Below, piece after piece: positions 19,004 to 27,441 of a stretch of DNA of 64,000 bases. The position numbers and the translations under genes are program-made. The notes below the pieces were generated by a model. The model saw only the letters and a list, made by a program, of their open reading frames with translations. It was not told where the DNA came from and ran no database searches. Each line of letters begins with the position of its first letter. Position 1 is the stretch's first letter. Source of the DNA: Croceicoccus sediminis (lineage in GTDB: Bacteria; Pseudomonadota; Alphaproteobacteria; Sphingomonadales; Sphingomonadaceae); NCBI RefSeq assembly GCF_007570835.1, contig NZ_SUNC01000001.1:1054001-1118000 (forward strand), in the 5' to 3' direction.

Positions 19004-19120
19004 TGCATCGAAGATCTGGCGCTATACCGTATCAGCAGCGATCAGCCCGATTTGGCAGTCGAGTGACGGTCTGACCTGAAGATGTCATACGGATGGCATA
19101 CGGCCTAAGGACCGTCGGCT

Positions 19121-20158
19121 TTACGAAGTCCGGATCGATTGGCGCCGAAGAGTTTCCGACGGCGCTTCGCCATAGAACTTGCGATAACCCTGCGTGAACT
19201 TCCCTGGATGGGCAAAACCGTTCGCAAGGGCGGCTGTCGTTACCGTCAACTCGCCTGGCATGCCGCGTTCAAGCATTTCCCGTGCCCGTGCCAACCGATA
19301 CTGCTTGAGCCAGCCCATCGGGGTTTCTTCCCGAAAGCGGCGGAATCCTGCGGTAAGCGAACGGCTACTCACCCCTGCGGCTTGGACGATATCGTCCAGC
19401 GTCAAACGCTCCTTGTAAAAAGCGCGCATGAACTCCTCGGCCTTCTTAACATAATAAGGCGCTGCCGCGCTCGTCTCGCCGAACTCATAGTCGAAGCTGT
19501 AGCTGTGCGGCACCGCGCCCAGCAGCAAGCGGCCCAGCATGGACTCCGACGTCCGCATCGCGCGGTGATGCGTGTAGGCGGGGGTAGCACCATCCATCTC
19601 GCCGATGATCGCCCGGACGAACTGGACAAAACTAGCAGCCACGCCAGATATGAATACCGGGTCCGGCGCAAAGATCAGAGCGCGCTTGGTCTGTCCCAGG
19701 TCTTCGCGCAAAAGGTCCTCGATCTGCTTGCGGTCGAGTTTGATGGTAAAATGCTTGCAGCCCGCCTCGGTGATCTGCTCGGTCGGCTCATGGGGACTGA
19801 TGACGGCCATCTTCCCTGGGTCGAGTGTAAATTCCCTGCCCTGATGCCGAAAATGCGCCCTTCCCTCGATCACGAACTGAACAAGGTAGGAATGTTCGGC
19901 CGGGGGAATGGAAACAGCCACTCGCCCAAAAGGCAAACCGTAGTCAGTCGCGTTGAGCGTGCAGGAGCCGACATCGACCTGATTGTGACGGAAACTGATC
20001 GGCGGGTTGCCCTCTGTCACCAGTCTGTGCGGACAGAAGGCGGATGTCATGTGACGATGCACATCGCCCAGTTCGCCGCTGTTGAAACGGTTCCAGCGCA
20101 TCATGGGCAGCTCGCCCGAAGGCCAGATCGAGCTTATTCCATGTTCGTGCTCCGCCAT
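19121..20158 (-). CDS. AraC-family transcriptional regulator
   Basis: 345 residues from the ATG at 20158 (MAEHEHGISS), which has AGGACGGAG just upstream. The N-terminal two thirds resemble the AraC-binding-like sensor domain (HQGREFTLDPGKMAVISPHEP). The last ~100 residues carry the paired helix-turn-helix: LTLDDIVQAAGVSSRSLTAGF and a second unit ending ANGFAHPGKFTQGYRKFYGEAPSETLRR. It lies upstream of, and in the same direction as, the catabolic operon, so it is probably its substrate-responsive activator, in the manner of PegR. The 217-bp gap to the receptor holds an inverted repeat. Confidence 0.88.
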   Translation of the reverse strand: MAEHEHGISSIWPSGELPMMRWNRFNSGELGDVHRHMTSAFCPHRLVTEGNPPISFRHNQVDVGSCTLNATDYGLPFGRVAVSIPPAEHSYLVQFVIEGRAHFRHQGREFTLDPGKMAVISPHEPTEQITEAGCKHFTIKLDRKQIEDLLREDLGQTKRALIFAPDPVFISGVAASFVQFVRAIIGEMDGATPAYTHHRAMRTSESMLGRLLLGAVPHSYSFDYEFGETSAAAPYYVKKAEEFMRAFYKERLTLDDIVQAAGVSSRSLTAGFRRFREETPMGWLKQYRLARAREMLERGMPGELTVTTAALANGFAHPGKFTQGYRKFYGEAPSETLRRQSIRTS

Positions 20159-20594
20159 CGCTCCGTCCTGTCGAAAAAGCGTTAAATTCTTCGTCTGACG
20201 GCCCATGCTGCGCATTTCGCAGAGGCCTACGCAATCGGAATCGTCGCACCGAGCCGGGGCCGCTGTCAATCGACTATCGCTGTGTCGCTCGGCAGACAGG
20301 CGGTCTCACAGTCGGAGACGCTTCCCTCATTCTCGGGGCGAGCAGCCGATAGTCTGCACTACAACTCCGGAAATTGAGTAACTGTCCTTAACTGAGATGA
20401 AAGAAAGCGGTCCGTTTGCGGAATGTCCGGTTTTAGCAGCCAAGTCGAGTAAAGCTACCATCCGCCAGGCGGTAAGCCATTAGGCAGCTATGCGCCCCAT
20501 TTCAGACTTGCAAGCGCCAAAAACCGTCGCCTGAAAGCTGACATCCCGATTAAATGCAGATCAAGATCTGCGAACACTCGGCGAAAATCGTAAC
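20159..20594. other. Intergenic region with a 47-bp dispersed repeat
   Basis: No gene seen in 436 bp. At 20451-20497 lies a 47-bp sequence (AAAGCTACCATCCGCCAGGC then GGTAAGCCATTAGGCAGC and TATGCGCCC) that recurs at 30696-30742 with two mismatches. It is preceded by AAGCGGTCCGTTTGCGGAATGTCCGG, another variant of the short accessory-region repeat. The promoter of the AraC gene should lie near 20160-20300. Confidence 0.55.
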
Positions 20595-23500
20595 TTACGC
20601 AAAGGGCTCATCCTTCTCGCCTCTCATAGCTAACATCGCAGGCAGGAAAAGCAGGACCAACGGAACCGCGGCCAGCAAGCCGAAGATGATCGAAGTTGCC
20701 AATGGTTGTTGCAAACCCGCGCCGCGGCTTAACCCGACGGCCAGCGGTAGGAGGGTGAGGATCGCGATCAGCGCCGACATCAGGATGGGGCGCAGGCGCT
20801 TTGCCCCTGCCTCGCGCAGTTCGGCAAGGCCGATCTTCCGATCGTCAGGCAGTTCGGCCAGGTAAAAAATAATAAGTTCGCTCACCATGCCGACAACCAT
20901 CGTCAGGCCCATGAGCGCAGAGATATTGAGTTCGATGCCTGTGATCCACAGACCCAGCAGACTGGATGACGCAACCAAGAGGATCGTGGTGACGGCGGCA
21001 AGGCCCCAGTAGAACCGGCCATAAAGGATTGTGACAAGCAGCAGAATCAACAGGATCGCGGCGGAGAATACCATGGCGAGGTCTGAAAAGCTCTGCCGCT
21101 GCTGGCTGTAGAGGCCGCCATATTCCACGCGTATATCCGCTGGCAGGTTGAGCGCCTGCACCTTGCTTTGCACCTCACTCATGGCCGCGCCCAGGCTACG
21201 CCCTTCGAGCCGCGCGGTCACACCGATGAACGGCGCGAGCTGCTCCCGGGTCAGTTGTTTTGCACCGCCGACGACTTCGACCGTCGCAACCTGTGCCAGC
21301 CTGACAGAATGCCCATCCGGCGCGCGCAGAACCATGTCGTTGACCAGCGCGATATGCTGACGCAGGTCTTCGGGGCCACGAACGCGGACCCCGACAAGCT
21401 GTTCACCGTCGCGGATTTGGGTGGCGATCGTTCCATCGATCAGCGCGGAAAGCTGGTCCGATATCGACTGCGGATCGAGGCCAGCCTGCACCGCTGCGCC
21501 GCGGTCCACTCGCACCGTGATATCACTGCCTGCAACGCGCAGGCCATCGACCACTTCCACTACGCCCTGAATGCCGGAAAGTGTGCTGCCGACCTGTTTT
21601 GCCGCCGCTTCCAACTGGATTTCGTCGTTGGAGAACAGTTTCACTTCGATGGGTTGAGGCACGGCGGTCAGATCGCCGATCAGGTCTTCCATCAGCTGCG
21701 CCGTTTCGACTTCCAGCGCGGGAACCTGCTGCGCCACCTTGTCGCGGATTTCACTCATCACTGCATCGATGTTGCGGCGGCTGCCACCATTCAGGCGCAC
21801 GAAGTAGTCTCCTTCCGATGCCTCGGTCAGGCCGCCACCCAGTTGGATACCGGTGCGCCGCGAATAGCTCGCCACTTCGGGCGTTGACGAGATGATCGTT
21901 TCGACCTGACGAAGCATCTGGTCGGTATCGTCCAGCGCGGTGCCGGGCGGAGCACGATAGTCGAGAATGAAGCCGCCCTCGTCCATCGCAGGCATGAAGC
22001 CAGAGGGGACGTGTGACCACGACAGATAGCCAAGCACGCCCAAAACGCCGCCCACCAGCAGCACCGTGAGACCGGGGCGCGCCAGAGCACGCCCTCCCGT
22101 CCGGTCATAGGCGCGAATAAGCGGGTTCATCACCTTCTCGCCCTTTTCCACCTGCTCTGCGTCCTTCTCCGTCAGCCAGCGCGCGGCGAGCAGCGGAATG
22201 GCGAAGCGGGCGTAAAGCAGCGACACCACGAGGCAGGCGACCATCGTGATGGCCAGTGACTTGAAAAATCCGCCGGTGACGCCGCTGATGAAGGCAAGCG
22301 GGATGAAAACGACGATAGTTGCAAATGTCGATCCGAGCAGGGGGCGGCCCATTTCTGCCGCCGCACCCAGCAGATGCTGTTCATCGGTCGAGCTCTTCTC
22401 CTGCATCCGGCGCATCATGTGTTCCAGCACGACCACCGCATCGTCGATCACCAGGCCGACAGCCGCCGCCATGCCGCCCAGCGTCATCATGTTGAAGCCA
22501 AGGCCCAGCAATTCCAGCGCAACACATGCGGCCGCGAGCACCGCCGGTAGCAACAGGCCGGTCAGGACCATGAGTCTCCACGATCGCAGGAAAACGAACA
22601 GCACCAGACCCGCCAGCAGCGCGCCGATCAGAATCGCATCTCGGACCGCGTTGGCCGCACCCGAAACCAGCTCGGACTGGTCGTAAAATGGTGTGACTTT
22701 TACCGAAGGGGGCAAGCCGGACTGGTCGAGCCTCTGCTGCACGTCCTTCACGATTTTTACCGTGTCGCCTTGCAGAGCCTGTCGCACATTCAGCAGCACC
22801 GCGCTTTGCCCGCCGCTGTTGACCAGCGTATAGCTCGGCTCGATCGAACTGGAGATGCTAGCGATGTCGCCGAGACGCACGACGCCCGGCCCAGCCTGAC
22901 CGGCCAGGGTTACGGGCGTGTCCTCTAGATCGGCAATGGAGGTCAGCCGGTCATCGACCAGCACAAGGAACAACTGATGTTGGTCGGTCAGGCGACCTAC
23001 ACCATTGACCGCGTTCTGTGCGGCGAGCGACTTGCTGACATCGTCCAGGGTCAGGCCCAGCGCCCCAAGTCGAGCCGGGTCGAGGTTGACCGCGAATTCT
23101 CGCGGGGAGGAACCGAGAATATCGACTCCCGCAACCCCATCGACCGAGATCAGTGAAGGCAGCAATTTTAGCTCGGCTAACTGGCGCAGATCAGCAGGCG
23201 ACAGACTGTCTGATGTCAGGGCGATACCATAGACCGGGAAAATCGTGGGATCGGATCGACGTACGTCGAAGCGTGCGCCTTGCGGCAGGTCAGGCAGAAT
23301 GGAGGCGAGCGCCGCTTCCGTTTCCAGCGTAGCGGCGACCATGTCCTGTCCCCAGGCGAAATCGACTGACACTTCGGCAGAACCGCGACTGGTGGTGGAG
23401 CGTACGCTTTTTGCTCCGGGGACCGCGCGCAACGCAATTTCAACCGGGCGCGTGATCGAGGCAGCCATTGTGGCCGCATCGCGCTCACCCGCATCGACAG

Positions 23501-23648
23501 ATACGACCACCCGCGGATAATCGATAAAGGGAAACAGGCTAACCGGCAGACGCCATCCCGACATGACACCGGCGATGGTGAGCAGGGCGACGGCCAGCAG
23601 GATCGCCGAAGCATGTCTGCTGATAGGGGAACGCGCTGTCTTCGCCAT
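20595..23648 (-). CDS. RND efflux transporter, inner-membrane permease
   Basis: 1017 residues. Typical RND build: one N-terminal membrane helix, a large periplasmic loop, helices 2-6, a second loop and the final helices. The signature GMAAAVGLVIDDAVVVLEHMMRRM (about residue 390) keeps the paired acidic residues of helix 4 used for proton relay. It is closer to drug (HAE1-like) than to metal (HME) transporters. It is the last gene of the three-gene leftward efflux operon, 4 bp after the adaptor. The substrate is unknown; association with a PepSY protein and a two-component system suggests induction by envelope or metal stress. Confidence 0.9.
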   Translation of the reverse strand: MAKTARSPISRHASAILLAVALLTIAGVMSGWRLPVSLFPFIDYPRVVVSVDAGERDAATMAASITRPVEIALRAVPGAKSVRSTTSRGSAEVSVDFAWGQDMVAATLETEAALASILPDLPQGARFDVRRSDPTIFPVYGIALTSDSLSPADLRQLAELKLLPSLISVDGVAGVDILGSSPREFAVNLDPARLGALGLTLDDVSKSLAAQNAVNGVGRLTDQHQLFLVLVDDRLTSIADLEDTPVTLAGQAGPGVVRLGDIASISSSIEPSYTLVNSGGQSAVLLNVRQALQGDTVKIVKDVQQRLDQSGLPPSVKVTPFYDQSELVSGAANAVRDAILIGALLAGLVLFVFLRSWRLMVLTGLLLPAVLAAACVALELLGLGFNMMTLGGMAAAVGLVIDDAVVVLEHMMRRMQEKSSTDEQHLLGAAAEMGRPLLGSTFATIVVFIPLAFISGVTGGFFKSLAITMVACLVVSLLYARFAIPLLAARWLTEKDAEQVEKGEKVMNPLIRAYDRTGGRALARPGLTVLLVGGVLGVLGYLSWSHVPSGFMPAMDEGGFILDYRAPPGTALDDTDQMLRQVETIISSTPEVASYSRRTGIQLGGGLTEASEGDYFVRLNGGSRRNIDAVMSEIRDKVAQQVPALEVETAQLMEDLIGDLTAVPQPIEVKLFSNDEIQLEAAAKQVGSTLSGIQGVVEVVDGLRVAGSDITVRVDRGAAVQAGLDPQSISDQLSALIDGTIATQIRDGEQLVGVRVRGPEDLRQHIALVNDMVLRAPDGHSVRLAQVATVEVVGGAKQLTREQLAPFIGVTARLEGRSLGAAMSEVQSKVQALNLPADIRVEYGGLYSQQRQSFSDLAMVFSAAILLILLLVTILYGRFYWGLAAVTTILLVASSSLLGLWITGIELNISALMGLTMVVGMVSELIIFYLAELPDDRKIGLAELREAGAKRLRPILMSALIAILTLLPLAVGLSRGAGLQQPLATSIIFGLLAAVPLVLLFLPAMLAMRGEKDEPFA

Positions 23649-23652
23649 CCGG

Positions 23653-24726
23653 TCAATTACCCGATGCGGTTGCGGACGGAGCTGGTGCTGGCGATGGCCT
23701 GGCCGTTGAAACCTTCACACCGTCGCTGACCGCAGCAGCGCCCTTAACGACAACGACATCGCCCACTGCAATCCCGCTGGCGATACCGACATTGTCGCCA
23801 TCACGTGCGGCAACTGTCACATCGACACGTTTAGCCATGCCATTTGTAACGGTGAAAACATAGGATTGACCGGCATCATCGAGCAGCGCCGCATAGGGGA
23901 TGAGGATCGCATTGGGATTGTTTGAAACCACGATTTCGCCCCGCAAGGGCTCACCCGGCGCGATTTCGGTCTGCGCCGGTATGGTAGCGAAGACAGAGGC
24001 CAATCGTGTGGTCGGATCGACGACAGGATCGACGGCACTGACGCGCACAAAAAAATCGGCGCTGCCTTCGGAACCCAGGATGCGGACCGTGTCACCCACG
24101 CGCACCTGACGAGCCAGCAGTGGATCAATTCCAAACCGTCCCCGCACATCGGTATCGGCAGTGAGGCGTGCAACAGCAGTACCTGCGCTGACCAGATCAC
24201 CGGTCGAATAATCAAGCTGGGTCACCGAACCGCCTACGGGCGCGCGCAGCGTCGTGCTTTGTCCGCGCAGGCTGCGGACCGTGGCATTGGCAGAGGTCGC
24301 GCTGGCTTGAGCCAGTTCTACATCCGCATCGCTCATCAAGCCGTCAGCACGCAGCCGTTTGGCGCGGGCCAAAGCCTCGTTTGCCTGATTGGCACTGGCG
24401 GTTGCCTGCGCGATGCTGGCCAAGGTTTGCGGACTGGGGCGCAGGCCGACAACCGGTGCGCCTCGTCCCACATAAGAACCGAACGGAGCGTAGATGCGAT
24501 CAACAATGGCATCGACCGGCGCGACCAGGGCGCGCTGTCCGGCCGCGTCGGCAGACACGGTGCCGTATACGGTCACAGTTTGCGCAAGATTGCCGAGTTG
24601 CGCCTTTGCCGTTTGAACCGAGACTACCGGATCGGCTTGTTGTGCAGGCTGCGATTGAGAACATCCCGCTACAGCCAGCAACATGGCCGCCAGCATTGTT
24701 CGGGTCGGAAAAGTTCTGGCGGTCAT
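23653..24726 (-). CDS. RND periplasmic adaptor (membrane fusion) lipoprotein
   Basis: 357 residues with a lipoprotein signal (MLLAVAGC). It then shows the usual order of barrel-sandwich half (VDAIVDRIYAPFGSYVGRGAPVV), a coiled-coil hairpin (SIAQATASANQANEALARAKRLRADGL), the second half-motif (LRAPVGGSVTQLDYSTGDLVSAG) and beta-barrel domains. It joins the RND permease to the outer membrane channel. It overlaps the channel gene by four bases (ATGA). The Ala/Pro-rich tail is probably disordered. Confidence 0.9.
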   Translation of the reverse strand: MTARTFPTRTMLAAMLLAVAGCSQSQPAQQADPVVSVQTAKAQLGNLAQTVTVYGTVSADAAGQRALVAPVDAIVDRIYAPFGSYVGRGAPVVGLRPSPQTLASIAQATASANQANEALARAKRLRADGLMSDADVELAQASATSANATVRSLRGQSTTLRAPVGGSVTQLDYSTGDLVSAGTAVARLTADTDVRGRFGIDPLLARQVRVGDTVRILGSEGSADFFVRVSAVDPVVDPTTRLASVFATIPAQTEIAPGEPLRGEIVVSNNPNAILIPYAALLDDAGQSYVFTVTNGMAKRVDVTVAARDGDNVGIASGIAVGDVVVVKGAAAVSDGVKVSTARPSPAPAPSATASGN

Positions 24727-26099
24727 GGGCGATTCCAGTTCTGCCAGGGAACCCCGCTGGCGAGTTCCAGGGCAATATATTGTTCGGCAAGCCCCTGCTG
24801 CACGCTGGCCAGTAGCAATTGCTTGTCTCTCAGCGATTGACGGGCTGTCATGGCAGTGGCGAGCGGCAGGTCGCCGCGACCTGCCGCTCTGGCTGTAGCG
24901 TCCGAGAACTGCTGAAGCGGAGCGATTTCAGCGGAGAGCCGCGCTTCCTCTCTTTGCAAGTCAGCAATCAGAGCGAGCGATTGCGCCAGATCGGCGCGCA
25001 CGGCGAACAGACGCGCGTCATACTCGGCACGCAATGCCTCCCGCGTGGCGCGCTCGATGGCGATTTGCCCGCGATTGCGGTTCCACAATGGCAAAGTGAA
25101 ATCGAGCAGTGCGCCGATTATGCCATTGTCACTGGAATCCCGCGTGACGCTGAAACCGAGATTGAGTGACGGAAACTGGTTGATGATGGCCTGCCGCACA
25201 TTGGCCTCTTGCGATGCATAGCCAGCCTTCAGCGCTGCCAGATCAAGCCGCTCGACAATTGCCGCATCGGTCAGGGACGAAAGGGAAGGCGCACGAGGAG
25301 CGGTCTCCGGCAAGGCCAGCGTCAGGTCGAAATCGGGCGGTACACCCAATTGCCTCCGCAAGTCCTGCTGCGCGGCTGTCAGATCGATCTGCGCTGTGTA
25401 GGCTCTTTCTGCTGCATCCAGTCCGGCAAGGCGTGCAGCCTGCAACTGGTCTGGCGGAATGTCTCCCCGCCCGGCAGCACGCAGAATTCTTTGCAGCAGG
25501 TCTTCCGCATCTGCACGATTGGCTTGCGCCAATTCCGCAATTTGTTGCAGATAGGAAACGCGCACGCCGAGCAGCCGCACCTGCTCCACCACCTGCCATT
25601 CCGCCCATGCCAGATCGAGCCGGACCTGATTGAGCCCTTCCTGCGCCGCCGCCACCCGCGCGCCGCGGCTGCGCAGGCTGTTGATGTCCTGCGCGATCTG
25701 TGCGGCAATCGCGCCGGGACGCGCAGTAGGCGGGCCGGAGATTACCCGGTCTGCCGAAAGACCGACCGAGGGGTCCGGGATCAGCCGGGCATCCAGCAAT
25801 TGCGCTTGGGCCACTCCCGTCTGCTTGCGCAAGGCAGTCAGATCGGGGTTATAAAGCAGTGCGATGAGGCCCAGCGCGTCGCGATCCAGCGGTTGAGAAA
25901 CATCGACCGGCTTGCCTGCCAGAAACGGACGCTCGATCAGAGCGGCATCCTGCACCAGCCCTTCCGGCGCTTTGGCGAGAATAGCCGCCGACGTGTCGAG
26001 TGGCCGCGATTGATAAGAAGTACAAGCTGACAGCGAACCAAGAGCGATCGCGGATAAAAGCGCGCTGCATCGCTTTCGTATTGCATGGCGCCGCTGCAA
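24723..26099 (-). CDS. TolC-like outer membrane efflux lipoprotein
   Basis: 458 residues. The lipobox LSAC near residue 26 and the tandem outer-membrane-efflux repeats (NPDLTALRKQTGVAQAQLLDARLIPDPS near 90-120 and long helical blocks after 180 and 330) define a TolC/CusC-type channel. First gene of the efflux operon; its promoter lies in the 208-bp region shared with the divergent PepSY gene. Confidence 0.88.
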   Translation of the reverse strand: MQRRHAIRKRCSALLSAIALGSLSACTSYQSRPLDTSAAILAKAPEGLVQDAALIERPFLAGKPVDVSQPLDRDALGLIALLYNPDLTALRKQTGVAQAQLLDARLIPDPSVGLSADRVISGPPTARPGAIAAQIAQDINSLRSRGARVAAAQEGLNQVRLDLAWAEWQVVEQVRLLGVRVSYLQQIAELAQANRADAEDLLQRILRAAGRGDIPPDQLQAARLAGLDAAERAYTAQIDLTAAQQDLRRQLGVPPDFDLTLALPETAPRAPSLSSLTDAAIVERLDLAALKAGYASQEANVRQAIINQFPSLNLGFSVTRDSSDNGIIGALLDFTLPLWNRNRGQIAIERATREALRAEYDARLFAVRADLAQSLALIADLQREEARLSAEIAPLQQFSDATARAAGRGDLPLATAMTARQSLRDKQLLLASVQQGLAEQYIALELASGVPWQNWNRP

Positions 26100-26170
26100 A
26101 TTTTTCCTCCATCAGCCTGTTCGAGGCTTTAAAGGCTTACATCGTTTCGGGTCCAGCCCTCTCCTCAATG

Positions 26171-26227
26171 TTACCGAATTGTATGTTTCACACAGACGTC
26201 ACCAAACTACTCTTACCAAATTGTATG
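26171..26227. promoter_or_regulatory. Paired direct repeat in the efflux/PepSY divergent promoter
   Basis: TTACCGAATTGTATG (26171-26185) and TTACCAAATTGTATG (26213-26227) differ by one base and are 42 bp apart, close to four helical turns. They sit between the divergent efflux operon and the PepSY/two-component operon. Same-face repeats like this are plausible sites for the OmpR-type regulator encoded at 26767. Confidence 0.5.
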
Positions 26228-26307
26228 GGGAACGAAGTCTCCCGGAAAACTTGCAGCTGCCAGAAAGAGCTCACGGTCCATTCACGGATCGAGTGAAGGA
26301 GCTTAAA

Positions 26308-26706
26308 GTGAAGAGTATGACAACCAAGAACAAACTGATCGCTGCCGTTCTGAGTGTCGCGGCACTCGGAGGTCTGGGCGCAGCCGGCATCGCCAATGCC
26401 GAAAGCCTTGGCATGAAGGGTGGGGGCAACGATCAATCAGAAGCGCAGGAAGACGCCGCAGAAGCACGGATGCTCTCAAGCGCGACGATCACGGCCAGCG
26501 ATGCCGCACGGATCGCAGCGGAGCACACCGGCCTGAAGGTCGCCGAAGTCGAGCTTGACGATGAAGCGGCCACGCCAGCCTGGGAAGTCAGCGTCGGTTC
26601 GGGCGCGGATGAGCGGGAAGTGAAGATCGACGGCAAAACTGGCAAGGTGCTCTCCGTCCAGGCGGACGATGAGGACGATGAAGATGGCGAACAGGACGAC
26701 GACTGA
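26308..26706 (+). CDS. Exported PepSY-domain protein
   Basis: 132 residues from the GTG at 26308, 6 nt after AAGGAG; the ATG at 26317 is too far from that site. A signal peptide (LIAAVLSVAALGGLGAAGIANA) precedes an acidic linker. One PepSY domain follows (ITASDAARIAAEHTGLKVAEVELDDE...WEVSVGSG...KIDGKTGKVLSV) and then a very acidic tail of Asp/Glu. Small periplasmic PepSY proteins are commonly encoded beside two-component systems and may modulate the sensor or bind a ligand or metal; the acidic tail would suit cation binding. It heads a rightward operon with the response regulator and kinase. Confidence 0.8.
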   Translation: MKSMTTKNKLIAAVLSVAALGGLGAAGIANAESLGMKGGGNDQSEAQEDAAEARMLSSATITASDAARIAAEHTGLKVAEVELDDEAATPAWEVSVGSGADEREVKIDGKTGKVLSVQADDEDDEDGEQDDD

Positions 26707-26766
26707 TCGCATGGGCAAGTGGCGGGTTGCGGCCCGCCGCTTCCTATCTGCGAAAGACGGACGGAT

Positions 26767-27441
26767 ATGAAGATTCTTGTAGCCGAAGATGACAATGAAA
26801 CTGCCCAGTTCGTAGCCAATGGCCTGCTCGAACTGGGCCATGTCGTCGATGTGACCGGCGAAGGAAAAGAAGCTTTCCTGATGGCGGGCAGCGAGCCTTA
26901 CGATGTGCTGGTGCTCGACCGGATGCTGCCGGGAATGGACGGCCTGGCCATTATCCGTGGCCTACGGTCGATGAAGAACACGACGCCTGCGCTGTTCCTG
27001 ACCGCGCTGGATGGCGTGTCCGACCGGGTGGATGGACTGGAGGCAGGCGGCGATGACTACCTCGTCAAACCCTTCGCCTTTTCAGAGCTTGCGGCACGAG
27101 TAATGGCACTAGGCCGGAGACCGCGTCAAACCGCCAATATACAAACAGAGTTGGTGGCGGGTGGTATTAAAATGGACCTGCTCGCCCGCACGGTCACCCG
27201 AGATGGCAAGCCGGTCACCCTGCAGCCGCAGGAGTTCCGCCTGCTGGAGTTCCTGCTCAGTAACGCAGGGCAGATCGTCACTCGCACCATGCTGCTGGAA
27301 GGTGTGTGGGGTTTTCATTTCGATCCGGCGACAAGCATTGTCGAAACCCACATCAGCCGCCTGCGATCAAAGCTGGACGAGGAGTCCGAACAATCGGCTA
27401 TTCGCACAGTGCGCGGCGCGGGATACATCATCGATGGATGA
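26767..27441 (+). CDS. OmpR-family response regulator
   Basis: 224 residues from the ATG at 26767 (MKILVAEDDNETAQ). The receiver domain (1-115) has the acidic pair ED, the phospho-acceptor Asp in VLVLDRMLPGMDG (about 51), Thr in FLTALD and Lys in YLVKPFAFSEL. The C-terminal winged helix carries LQPQEFRLLEFLL and ETHISRLRSKLD...IRTVRGAGYII. It resembles CusR/QseB-type regulators. The histidine kinase gene overlaps its end by 8 bp. The likely target is the divergent RND operon. Confidence 0.92.
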   Translation: MKILVAEDDNETAQFVANGLLELGHVVDVTGEGKEAFLMAGSEPYDVLVLDRMLPGMDGLAIIRGLRSMKNTTPALFLTALDGVSDRVDGLEAGGDDYLVKPFAFSELAARVMALGRRPRQTANIQTELVAGGIKMDLLARTVTRDGKPVTLQPQEFRLLEFLLSNAGQIVTRTMLLEGVWGFHFDPATSIVETHISRLRSKLDEESEQSAIRTVRGAGYIIDG

